A stretch of DNA of 64,000 bases from Sphingomonas sp. IC081 (GTDB lineage: Bacteria > Pseudomonadota > Alphaproteobacteria > Sphingomonadales > Sphingomonadaceae). Of the stretch, positions 46,895-53,918 are shown in pieces. The notes under the pieces are model-generated. The model ran no database searches, was not told where the DNA came from, and saw only the letters and a program-made list of their open reading frames with translations. Each line of letters opens with the position of its first letter. The stretch's first letter is position 1. Both the position numbers and the translations under genes were made by a program. The stretch spans positions 569,001 to 633,000 of the forward strand of contig NZ_CP029761.1 of NCBI RefSeq assembly GCF_006874585.1. Reading direction: 5' to 3'.

Positions 46895-47383
46895 ATGCGC
46901 CACCTGCCCCTGCTGCTTTGCGCGGCATTCGTTTCGCCCGCCGCTACCCTCGCCGTTACCTTCGCCACCCCCGCGCTTGCCGACGAGGCCTATGTCGAAG
47001 GCACCGGCGGCGTGATCTGGAACCGCGAGGATACCCATGCTGTCGCCGGCGCGGCGGTGGGCTATGACGTCGATCTGGGCGAGCGTTTCTTCGTCGGGGC
47101 CGAAGGCCTTGCGGAAAAGACGCTTGCCGATGATACCCGCGTGGTCTGGGGCGTGGGCGGCCGTGTCGGCGCCCGTGTGCTGCCGGGCGCCAAGCTCTAC
47201 GCGGCGGCGAACTGGCAGACCAAGGACTGCCGCGAATGCGGCAGCGCGGTCGGCCTCAGCACCGGATGGGAGCAGGATCTCAACAAAAGCGTCTACGCCA
47301 AGCTCGAATACAAGCACGTGCTGATCGGCGACGGCGAACCCGATGCCGACATGGTCGCCGTGGGGCTGGGCTACAAGTTCTAG
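46895..47383 (+). CDS. Small outer-membrane beta-barrel protein
   Basis: From the ATG at 46895 (GAGG upstream) the protein has 162 residues with a signal peptide (MRHLPLLLCAAFVSPAATLA and on to ALADEA). The mature part has alternating strands and ends VAVGLGYKF, with the C-terminal phenylalanine used by the barrel assembly machinery. A cysteine pair (DCRECG) sits in a probable loop. It is opacity-like, but no closer family was recognised. Its TAG stop is in the CTAG that begins structured element B. Confidence 0.78.
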   Translation: MRHLPLLLCAAFVSPAATLAVTFATPALADEAYVEGTGGVIWNREDTHAVAGAAVGYDVDLGERFFVGAEGLAEKTLADDTRVVWGVGGRVGARVLPGAKLYAAANWQTKDCRECGSAVGLSTGWEQDLNKSVYAKLEYKHVLIGDGEPDADMVAVGLGYKF

Positions 47384-47649
47384 GCGGCGTGGACAAATTC
47401 CGCATTGCCACGGTTGCCCTGCAAGCTGCGCCAGCAAGGCGCGAAGCCGCAGGAAGAGCGGGCCTCTTTCAAGGCGGAGCAACGCTGCTGGCGCAGCTTG
47501 CAGGGCAACCCCTACGGGGCTGGAGGCAAAAGCCGTCCCTTCGGCGTCGGCTCGGCTGGAAGTATCGACATACTCCTGCGCCTCACCTTCTTGAATTGAC
47601 GGCTTTTGTCTCCAGCCGTGGCAAGGCGGAATTTGTCCACGCCGCCTAG
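47380..47649. repeat. Structured element B (270 bp), second copy, supplying two stop codons
   Basis: The outer stem pairs 47380-47413 with 47616-47649 (33 of 34). Its first 22 bp equal element A; the inner 12 differ at seven positions, six of them compensated. The second stem, 47414-47436 with 47486-47508, is perfect over 23 bp yet unlike element A. Other stems: GGAAGAG with CTCTTTC (47452-47470), CCCC/GGGG (47509-47519), 47520-47537 with 47598-47615, and AGTAT/ATACT around CGAC (47561-47574). The CTAG at each end provides the stop codons of the two convergent genes. Confidence 0.9.
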
Positions 47650-48320
47650 GCCGTATCGAAGACATACCCCAGCGAGCGCACGGTGCGCAGCGGGTTGCCC
47701 GCGCCCACGCCCTTGAGGGCGCGGCGCAGGCGGCCGATCCACACGTCCACGGTGCGTTCGTCCACTGCCGGTTCCTGCTTGCCGAGCGCGGCGATCAGCT
47801 GGGTGCGGGTGAACACGCGGCCGGGGTGCTCGATGAAATAACGCAGCAGGCGTAGCTCGTTGGGCATCAGCGCGATCGGCTTGCCCTGCCAGCGCGCCTG
47901 GAAGGCGGCGACGTCGACCGAGAGTTCACCCTGGGCCAGCACCCGCAGCCCGATGCTTTCCTGTTCGCCGATATTGGCGCCCAGCACCCGGTCGAGCAAG
48001 GCGCCGCGGGTCAGCGGGCCGACGATATAGTCGTCCGCGCCCATGCGCAGCGCGCGCTTGCGGTCTTCCTGGTTGTCCTCTTCCAGCACCATCGTCACAT
48101 GGGCATTCTGCGTCAGCCCGTCGGCGCGCAGGCGGCGGCACAGTTCGAGGCCGGACATTTCCGGCAGCACCCAGTCGATGAACACCCAGAGCGCGCCTTC
48201 GATCAGCGGCAGCTCTCCGCTGTCGTGCCAGCGATGCAGCACGACGTCGAAATCGTCATGACGAAAGGCCGCGAGTCCGCCGGAAAGCTCGCATGCCAGG
48301 AAGATATCGATCCGCTTCAT
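47646..48320 (-). CDS. Response regulator with degenerate receiver and PhoB-type DNA-binding domain
   Basis: The 224-residue protein has a receiver-like N-terminus in which the usual acidic pair is missing (IDIFLACELSGG) and the lysine-proline pair is replaced (DYIVGPLTR). Yet an aspartate remains at the phosphorylation position (D49 in VFIDWVLPEMSG). The C-terminal winged helix is normal (MPNELRLLRYFIEHPGRVFT, VDVWIGRLRRALK, VRSLGYVFDTA). It is probably active without canonical phosphorylation. A PHO-box-like array lies upstream in the same orientation. Its stop lies in structured element B. Confidence 0.87.
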   Translation of the reverse strand: MKRIDIFLACELSGGLAAFRHDDFDVVLHRWHDSGELPLIEGALWVFIDWVLPEMSGLELCRRLRADGLTQNAHVTMVLEEDNQEDRKRALRMGADDYIVGPLTRGALLDRVLGANIGEQESIGLRVLAQGELSVDVAAFQARWQGKPIALMPNELRLLRYFIEHPGRVFTRTQLIAALGKQEPAVDERTVDVWIGRLRRALKGVGAGNPLRTVRSLGYVFDTA

Positions 48321-48329
48321 GACCCCCCT

Positions 48330-48432
48330 GGAGCGTTTTTCGCATCAGGTGGAACACCCGATGACTTGGAAAATGCGAAAACGGGAAACGGGAGTGTTCG
48401 AACCGATCTGAGCGGTTCGCAAACTGCTCCAG
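48330..48432 (+). repeat. Double-palindrome intergenic repeat, copy 3
   Basis: Aligned with copy 1, the unit reads GGAGCGTTTTTCGCATCAGG at its start and ends AAACTGCTCCAG. The first palindrome (CATCAGGTGG with ACACCCGATG) and the second (GTTCGAACCG with its downstream complement) are more degenerate than in copies 1 and 2. It lies just upstream of the atypical regulator gene, between it and the PHO-box-like array. Confidence 0.65.
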
Positions 48433-48476
48433 CCCCGTGTCGCGAGTTGTTGCGAGCGGGTAATTGCCGCGTCAGT

Positions 48477-48505
48477 GTGACGAGCAAGTGACATATCGAT
48501 GACAT
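48477..48505 (-). promoter_or_regulatory. PHO-box-like array facing the atypical response regulator
   Basis: Three 7-bp units, GTGACGA (48477), GTGACAT (48488) and ATGACAT (48499), are spaced by exactly 11 bp with 4-bp linkers. On the minus strand they read as near-copies of the PhoB half-site CTGTCAT, directed toward the regulator gene 157 bp away. Spacing and sequence fit a PHO box; binding is inferred. Confidence 0.65.
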
Positions 48506-48555
48506 GCCCAAGAAATTGGCAGTACTTTGAAGGGCGATCCGCCTGCCGCCGTCGC

Positions 48556-48584
48556 TGTCATCGAAGTGACCCGCAACCGTCACG
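48556..48584 (+). promoter_or_regulatory. Candidate PHO box upstream of the PlcP-like gene
   Basis: CTGTCAT at 48556-48562 is the exact PhoB half-site, and CCGTCAC at 48578-48584 lies 22 bp (two repeats) downstream in the same orientation. The middle unit (GTGACCC) does not match. It ends 66 bp before the PlcP-like start codon. Confidence 0.5.
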
Positions 48585-48649
48585 CCCGCGCAACGCGTCC
48601 ATGCGAAATATGACAGAGCTGGAACGGGGCAGAAACGGGGTCCGGATCG

Positions 48650-49549
48650 ATGCGCAACGACATGCAGGCTCTTCTCGAACGCGGTGCCTACGGCCTTGGC
48701 GGCGGTGATGGCGGTGGCAATATTCCGGCCTGGCTGGACTTGCCCGATCCCAAGGGCTTCCGCCCCAAGCGCAAATACGAAACCGTGTGGATTTCCGACA
48801 TCCACCTCGGCACGCGCGGCTGCAATGCCGAGATGCTGGTGGACTTCCTGCGCTCGGTCGAGTGCAGGACGCTCTATCTGGTGGGCGACATCGTCGACGG
48901 CTGGCGGCTTTCCAAGGGCTGGTACTGGCCCGACGCACACAACGAGGTGATCCGCCGCATCCTCAAGATGGCGCACCGCGGCACCCGCGTGGTCTTTGTG
49001 GCCGGCAACCATGACGAGATGCTGCGCGACTATGCGGGCCTCACCTTCGGCGGTGTCGAACTGGTGCTGGAAGCGGTGCACGAAACCAAGGACGGCCGCC
49101 GCCTGCTGGTGACGCATGGCGATGCCTTCGACGGCGTGGTGCTCTACCACAAGTGGCTCGCGTTCCTGGGCGACAAGGCCTACGGCGCGCTGCTGCGGGC
49201 GAACATCGTGTTCAACGCAGTGCGCCGCAAGCTGAAGATGCCCTACTGGTCGCTCTCGGCCTACATGAAAAAGAAGGTCAAGAACGCCGTCCAGTACGTC
49301 TGCAGCTTCGAGGAAGCGGTGGCCACGGAAGCCATCAACCGCGGCTTCGACGGCGTGGTCTGCGGCCATATCCACTGCGCGGAAATCCGCGAATTCGGCG
49401 GAATCACCTATTACAACGACGGCGACTGGGTGGAAAGCTGCACCGCGCTGGTGGAAGACGCGGCGGGGCATCTTTCGATCCTCGACTGGATCGCGGAAAC
49501 CGGAGGGCACACCGCCCCGGCGGACGCCCATCTGGAGGCCGCCGAGTGA
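48650..49549 (+). CDS. PlcP/LpxH-like metallophosphoesterase, probable phospholipid-remodelling phospholipase C
   Basis: The 299-residue protein has the calcineurin-like motifs SDIHLGTRGC near residue 49, LVGDIVDGWRL near residue 77, VAGNHDEM near residue 118, VTHGDAFDGV near residue 157 and VCGHIHCAEI near residue 232. These are often annotated as UDP-2,3-diacylglucosamine pyrophosphatase, but in S. meliloti and marine alphaproteobacteria close relatives are PlcP, which cleaves phospholipids to diacylglycerol under phosphate starvation. The downstream glycosyltransferase overlaps it by 4 bp, the plcP-agt arrangement, and PHO-box-like sites lie upstream. Lipid A metabolism remains an alternative. 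Confidence 0.87.
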   Translation: MRNDMQALLERGAYGLGGGDGGGNIPAWLDLPDPKGFRPKRKYETVWISDIHLGTRGCNAEMLVDFLRSVECRTLYLVGDIVDGWRLSKGWYWPDAHNEVIRRILKMAHRGTRVVFVAGNHDEMLRDYAGLTFGGVELVLEAVHETKDGRRLLVTHGDAFDGVVLYHKWLAFLGDKAYGALLRANIVFNAVRRKLKMPYWSLSAYMKKKVKNAVQYVCSFEEAVATEAINRGFDGVVCGHIHCAEIREFGGITYYNDGDWVESCTALVEDAAGHLSILDWIAETGGHTAPADAHLEAAE

Positions 49550-50613
49550 AGCTGACGCTGGCGACCGACGCCTGGCTCCCCCAGGTCAACGGCGTCGTCC
49601 GCTCGCTCACCACCACTCTGGATGAGCTTACCCGGCGCGGTCACGAAGTCGATACGCTGACGCCCGACCTGTTCCTGACCGTGCCGATGCCGGGTTACGC
49701 CTCGATCCGCCTCGCCATGGCACCGCGTTTCGGGGTGCGGCGCATGCTTGACCGGACCCGGCCCGACATCGTCCATATCGCCACCGAAGGCCCGATCGGC
49801 TGGGCCGCGCGCGGCTGGTGCCTCTCGCGCGGGGTGCCGTTCACTTCCGCGTTCCACACGCGCTTTCCCGAATATGCTTCGGTGCGCACCGGGATCAGTG
49901 CCGAGCGGTTCTGGCCGATCATGCAGCGCTTCCATGCCCCGAGCCAGGCGGTTCTGGTCTCCACCCAGAGCCTCGCCGCCGAACTCGCCGGGCGCGGTAT
50001 CGGCCATACCCGGCGCTGGAGCCGGGGCATCGACCACACCCTGTTCCGCGCCGAGGGCCCGCGTCATCCGCTGATGGCCGCGCTGCCGGGACCGGTCATG
50101 CTCAATGTCGGCCGCGTGGCGCCGGAAAAGAACCTCGAAGCCTTCCTCGACGCCGATGTGCCGGGCAGCAAGGTGGTGGTGGGCGACGGTCCGGCGCTGG
50201 ACAGCCTGAAGCGCCGCTATCCGCATGTCCATTTCCTCGGGGCCTTGGCGGGCAAGGAACTGGCGAGCGCCTACCGCACCGCCGATTGCTTCGTGTTTCC
50301 CAGCCTGACCGACACCTTCGGCCTCGTGGTGATCGAGGCGCTGGCCTGCGGCACACCGGTCGCCAGTTTCCCGGTGACCGGGCCGGTCGACATCCTTGGC
50401 CTTGACGGCTGCGGGGTGGACGAACCGCTGGCCCGTCCGGCAGGCGGCGTGGACAAAGACCTTGCCGTGGCCATTCGCGCTGCCCTGAAGGTCGAACGCA
50501 TGGATGCGGCCGCGCTCGGCGCGCAGTTTTCGTGGGAGCGGGCCACCGATCAGTTCCTCGCGGCGCTGACAGCGGCGCTGGAGGGCGATCGCGGACTGCT
50601 CAGCGCGGCGTAA
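49546..50613 (+). CDS. GT4 glycosyltransferase, probable diacylglycerol glycosyltransferase (Agt-like)
   Basis: The true start is a GTG at 49546 with GGAGG eight bases upstream, overlapping the phosphoesterase stop. The 355-residue protein begins KLTLATDAWLPQVNGVVRSL and has LNVGRVAPEKNLEAFLDADV near residue 185 and VFPSLTDTFGLVVIEALACG near residue 250, the GT4 donor-binding motifs. With PlcP supplying diacylglycerol, an Agt-type enzyme makes glycolipids that replace phospholipids. The sugar (glucose or glucuronate) cannot be told from sequence. The N-terminal extension of the open frame back to 49153 is a shadow of the upstream gene. Confidence 0.86.
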   Translation: MKLTLATDAWLPQVNGVVRSLTTTLDELTRRGHEVDTLTPDLFLTVPMPGYASIRLAMAPRFGVRRMLDRTRPDIVHIATEGPIGWAARGWCLSRGVPFTSAFHTRFPEYASVRTGISAERFWPIMQRFHAPSQAVLVSTQSLAAELAGRGIGHTRRWSRGIDHTLFRAEGPRHPLMAALPGPVMLNVGRVAPEKNLEAFLDADVPGSKVVVGDGPALDSLKRRYPHVHFLGALAGKELASAYRTADCFVFPSLTDTFGLVVIEALACGTPVASFPVTGPVDILGLDGCGVDEPLARPAGGVDKDLAVAIRAALKVERMDAAALGAQFSWERATDQFLAALTAALEGDRGLLSAA

Positions 50614-50616
50614 GTT

Positions 50617-51411
50617 CTACCGGAACCCCAGGCTGCGGGAGATCAGCGCCGCTTCCGCCACGACCAATCGCGCCAATTCCGCCAGCCGGTCCCCCGCGCG
50701 CGCGGTCGGCGCGGCGATCACCAGCGCGCCGAGGACCTGCCCCGCCGCATCGCGGATCACCGCCGCCGTGCCGGTAACGCCTTCCGCCGCCTGATCGACC
50801 GTCTGCGCATAACCCTGCTCCCGCGCCGCCTCTATAGCCGCGCGCAGCCCGGCGCGGTCCACCAGGGTCGTCGGCGCGAGGCGCTGGGCGTTGAGCCGCT
50901 TGAGGTAGCTCTCCACCGCCTCGGCCGAGCAGGTCGCCAGCAGCGCGCGGCCGCCCGCGGTTGCATAGAACGGGCGCCGGTCACCGATGGCAACGAGATA
51001 CCGCACCACATGCGCGCTTTCGACGAGGTCGACATAAGTCATGCTCTCGCCCTGCGTATCGCCGACCGCGAGCAGCACCGTCTCGCCGCTGGCGGTGCTC
51101 AGGCGGCGCATGCCGTCGCGGATCAGGTCCGAACTCTGGAGCCGCCGCCGGGCCTCGGTCAGCGCGCTGCCCAGCCCGAAAGCGCCGGGGCCGAGCCGCC
51201 ACATGGCGTCGCTGCCGATCACGAAACCCTCGTCGGCAAGGCCGCGCAGCAGGGCGGCAAGGCTGCTCTTGGGCGTGGCGAGGCGGCGGCTGAGATCGGC
51301 CAGCGACACCGGCTCGCTGCTGGCGCAGAGCGCTTCCAGCAGGCGGATCACCCGCGTTACCGACTGCGGCGAGGCCGCCCGCCGTTCCGTCACTTGCACA
51401 CCTTCTGCCAT
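50617..51411 (-). CDS. IclR family transcriptional regulator
   Basis: The 264-residue protein has an N-terminal winged helix-turn-helix (VTRVIRLLEALCASSEPVSL, DLSRRLATPKSSLAALLRGL). An IclR effector domain follows (RRPFYATAGGRALLATCSAE, AAVIRDAAGQVLGALVIAAP). It lies 6 bp behind the flavin-dependent oxidoreductase and is cotranscribed, so it may control that gene. The effector is unknown. Confidence 0.9.
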   Translation of the reverse strand: MAEGVQVTERRAASPQSVTRVIRLLEALCASSEPVSLADLSRRLATPKSSLAALLRGLADEGFVIGSDAMWRLGPGAFGLGSALTEARRRLQSSDLIRDGMRRLSTASGETVLLAVGDTQGESMTYVDLVESAHVVRYLVAIGDRRPFYATAGGRALLATCSAEAVESYLKRLNAQRLAPTTLVDRAGLRAAIEAAREQGYAQTVDQAAEGVTGTAAVIRDAAGQVLGALVIAAPTARAGDRLAELARLVVAEAALISRSLGFR

Positions 51412-51417
51412 CCTGCC

Positions 51418-52425
51418 TCACCGAAACGCGGGAATGACTTCGTCCGCGAAGACTTTGGCATAGGCAAGGAAACGCTCCGCCGGAAGCCCGGGCGGCATCA
51501 TCATCGTCACATGCTCCACCGGCGCCGTCCCGCGCAGGCGGCGGAAGTGGTCGATCGCCTCGGCGGGGGTGAGGATGCGCAGCGCGCCGCTGGCCTTGAA
51601 GCTGGCGAGGTCCATCGCCTTCATCGCCGGATCGTCGATGCCCACGGCGCTGTCCTCCGCCATCCAGGCGGCATAGGAATTGGTGACGTGCAGGAAGTGC
51701 GGTGCCAGCTCCTCCATCGCCGCCGCCTTGTCGTGCGCGACGACCAGCGTGAGTTCCTGCACCCAGACATGCGCCTCGGCCGGGTCCTTGCCCTGTTCCT
51801 CCAGCTTCTGGCGGTAGAGCGGCCAGACCTCGGCATTGCCGAAGTAGCCGTCGCCGTATCTGGCGACGCGCTCCATCGCCTTGGGCGCAAAGCCGCCGAT
51901 GTAGAGCGGCACCTGCCCCCGGCTGGAGAGGGCGGCGATGCGTGCGCCTTCCAGCCGGAAATGCTCGCCGGTGAAATCCACGGTCTCGCCCGCCCAGAGC
52001 CTGCGGACCACGTGCAGGAACTCGTCGAAACGCGCGCCGCGCTTGCGGAAGTCGAGCCCATGCGCGGCATATTCCCGCGCCCGGTAGCCGATGGCGAGGC
52101 CCATCCTGAGCCGCCCGCCCGAGAGCGCATCGAGCACCGCGCAATCCTCGGCAAATCGCAGCGGTTCGTAGAGCGGGGCAAGCGCGATGCCGGAGCCCAG
52201 CGCCATCCGTTTCGTGCGCGCGGCGATGGCGGCCAGCAGGACCATGGGCGAGGTCATGTAGCCGTCCTCGGCGAGATGATGCTCGGGCACCCAGGCGCCA
52301 TCGAAACCGAGCGCTTCGGTCTCGGCGATCACGTCCAGCACTTCGGCATGCAGCGCCTCGGGCGCGCGGTGCCAGGGCGCCGGATTGCGCATGTCGTAGA
52401 GATATCCGAAGCCCAATTCCCGCAC
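51418..52425 (-). CDS. LLM-class flavin-dependent oxidoreductase
   Basis: From a GTG at 52425 (GGGAGAGCAGGCA upstream) the product is 335 residues. It has the luciferase-like TIM barrel with ALGFDGAWVPEHHLAEDGYM near residue 39, ALGSGIALAPLYEPLRFAED near residue 75 and LSGGRLRMGLAIGYRAREYA near residue 100. It probably uses FMNH2 and oxygen on an unidentified substrate, or F420. The following IclR gene suggests catabolic use. Confidence 0.9.
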   Translation of the reverse strand: MRELGFGYLYDMRNPAPWHRAPEALHAEVLDVIAETEALGFDGAWVPEHHLAEDGYMTSPMVLLAAIAARTKRMALGSGIALAPLYEPLRFAEDCAVLDALSGGRLRMGLAIGYRAREYAAHGLDFRKRGARFDEFLHVVRRLWAGETVDFTGEHFRLEGARIAALSSRGQVPLYIGGFAPKAMERVARYGDGYFGNAEVWPLYRQKLEEQGKDPAEAHVWVQELTLVVAHDKAAAMEELAPHFLHVTNSYAAWMAEDSAVGIDDPAMKAMDLASFKASGALRILTPAEAIDHFRRLRGTAPVEHVTMMMPPGLPAERFLAYAKVFADEVIPAFR

Positions 52426-52503
52426 TGCCTGCTCTCCCTTTATGGAGGCGAGCCTAGCGCGGGGCGACCGCGCGGGCCATCGAGGGGCAGGGCGCCGGGG
52501 CGA

Positions 52504-52911
52504 TTATCGCTTTTTTCGTTTCGCAGGCACCGGCTTTTTCGCGGGCGTTGCGGCGGGGCAGGGCCAGGCCTTGCGGGTAGCGGTGAAGACCAGCGAGGAG
52601 GCGGGGGCGCTCAGGCTCCGGGGATTGTCCTCGAGATAGGCGAGCGTAACCTCGCGCAGGCGGCTGATCGTCACGTCCGCGGGAATGCAGCTCTTGAGCT
52701 TGTTGGCCTCGCGCGTGGTGTTGAACGCGTCGACGGCGCCGGTGATGTAGGCGATGCACTCGTAGGAGTGCTCGACGTACGCCTTGTCCTTCTTGGGGAC
52801 GGAGCAGGTCTTGTAGAGGTCATCGCCGCTGTAGAAGCCCGCGCTGGCGGTGACCGGGGCCAGACCGAGCGCGGCACAGGCGGCGATGCAGGCCAGTCTT
52901 GCGCACGTCAT
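52504..52911 (-). CDS. Rap1a/Tai-family-like exported protein
   Basis: From the ATG at 52911 the protein is 135 residues with a signal peptide (MTCARLACIAACAALGLAPV). The mature part, GFYSGDDLYKTCSVPKKDKA, then ECIAYITGAVDAFNTT, SCIPADVTI and a terminal WPC, matches the four-cysteine Rap1a/Tai immunity fold. Such proteins protect against amidase effectors in type VI systems, but none is in the window, and many free-standing homologues have unknown roles. A basic lysine-rich tail follows. A GTG at 52932 is an alternative start. Confidence 0.78.
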   Translation of the reverse strand: MTCARLACIAACAALGLAPVTASAGFYSGDDLYKTCSVPKKDKAYVEHSYECIAYITGAVDAFNTTREANKLKSCIPADVTISRLREVTLAYLEDNPRSLSAPASSLVFTATRKAWPCPAATPAKKPVPAKRKKR

Positions 52912-52998
52912 CGGCGGTTGTTCCTTATTCACGATCCGGGGCCACGATCCGGTAAATTGGCGGGAACCTCTTATGTTCCCGCCAATTCCGGCAAAGTT

Positions 52999-53589
52999 CT
53001 AGCCCAGCAGGCCGGCGGTCTGCGCGAGCAGCCAGAGGCCGATCACCAGGAACAGCAGCGCGGCCACGGTGCGCACCACGTTGAGCGGCACCCGCTTGAT
53101 GAGGGCGTTGCCGAGGAACACGGCGGGCACGTTGGCCAGCATCATGCCGATGGTGGTGCCGGCCATGACCGGGATCACGCTCTGGAAACGGGCGCCGAGC
53201 GCGATCGTCGCGATCTGGGTCTTGTCGCCCATCTCGACCAGGAAAAAGGCGATGGCGGTGGCGATGAAGGGGCCGAAGCGGCTGGGCTTGGGCTCGTCGT
53301 CCTCGTCGAACTTGTCGGGGATCAGGGTCCAGGCGGCCATGGCGATGAAGCTGAACGCGATCAGGTAGCGGAACCACTGGCCGTCGAGGAAGGCAGAGGC
53401 CTGTTCGCCGACGAGGGCGGCGAGGAAGTGGTTGGCGATGGTCGCCACGAAGATGCCCGCGACGATCGGCCAGGGCTTCTTGAAGCGGGTGGCCAGGACG
53501 ATGGCCAGAAGCTGGGTCTTGTCGCCGATTTCGGCAAGGGCGACCACCGCGGTCGAGGTCAGCAGCGCTGACGAGAACAGGACGGGCAA
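52999..53589 (-). CDS. TMEM165/GDT1 family manganese exporter
   Basis: A TTG at 53589 with GGAG seven bases upstream gives 196 residues and six membrane spans. The two family signatures appear as VVALAEIGDKTQLLAIVLAT and FFLVEMGDKTQIATIALGAR, each with the E-x-G-D-K-T metal site. Bacterial homologues export Mn(II). The upstream leader is a manganese riboswitch, which supports that role. The longer open frame back to 53721 reads through the riboswitch and is not coding. Confidence 0.9.
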   Translation of the reverse strand: MPVLFSSALLTSTAVVALAEIGDKTQLLAIVLATRFKKPWPIVAGIFVATIANHFLAALVGEQASAFLDGQWFRYLIAFSFIAMAAWTLIPDKFDEDDEPKPSRFGPFIATAIAFFLVEMGDKTQIATIALGARFQSVIPVMAGTTIGMMLANVPAVFLGNALIKRVPLNVVRTVAALLFLVIGLWLLAQTAGLLG

Positions 53590-53601
53590 ATGCAATCTCC
53601 G

Positions 53602-53647
53602 GGCCGGGCGACAGACAAGACAATAGCGCGGCAGAACCCGCCCGGCC
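53602..53647 (-). promoter_or_regulatory. Hairpin at the start of the manganese exporter, possible riboswitch expression platform
   Basis: GGCCGGGCG (53602-53610) pairs with CGCCCGGCC (53639-53647). On the minus strand it lies between the riboswitch and the GGAG ribosome binding site at 53600-53597, abutting it. It could control translation in response to ligand binding. Confidence 0.5.
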
Positions 53648-53660
53648 GGACGGAGCTGCA

Positions 53661-53772
53661 ACGCCATTGGTCTCGCCCGGACGGTGATCCGTCCTCCCGT
53701 GCGCCATGGTCTCTCGACCAAGTATGTTGACGACGGGTCCTGCGGGGACGCAGGCGGCTACTCCCCAGATGA
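53661..53772 (-). ncRNA. yybP-ykoY manganese riboswitch
   Basis: On the minus strand the leader shows the conserved blocks of this class in order: GGGGAGTAGCCGCCTGCG with its CCCGCAGG partner, GTCAACATACTTGG, GAGACCATGGCGCACGG, and a final GGGCGAGACCAATGGC. Alphaproteobacterial members sit upstream of GDT1/MntP-type manganese exporters, exactly as here. It binds Mn(II) and turns the exporter on. Ends are approximate. Confidence 0.9.
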
Positions 53773-53839
53773 CGGGCCGGCGCATAGCGTGCTTCGGTGC
53801 CGCGCGCAAAGAAAAAACCGGCGAAAAAAAGGCCCCTCG

Positions 53840-53872
53840 AAAAAAGACCCGGCCGCGTGAGGCGACCGGGTC
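53840..53872 (-). terminator. Rho-independent terminator of the TonB-receptor gene
   Basis: GACCCGG (53846-53852) pairs with CCGGGTC (53866-53872), followed on the minus strand by six T residues, 47 bp past the receptor stop. Confidence 0.88.
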
Positions 53873-53918
53873 CTGAGGTGCGGCCGGGAGGGCAAGGACC
53901 TCCCGGTGAGAACGGAAA

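Noticed and set aside
46721..47665. A 314-codon minus-strand frame crossing structured element B and the outer-membrane gene
   Set aside because: The part within the element is translated repeat sequence, and the rest is antisense to a gene with a signal peptide and barrel end. It is an artefact of the GC-rich palindrome.
50441..50460. A partial match to the end of the 270-bp elements (GGCGGCGTGGACAAA) inside the Agt-like gene
   Set aside because: Only about 15 bp match, there is no partner arm, and the segment encodes a normal part of the protein, so it is probably coincidence.
53590..53721. N-terminal extension of the manganese exporter frame
   Set aside because: It is the translation of the yybP-ykoY riboswitch and expression platform, not protein.
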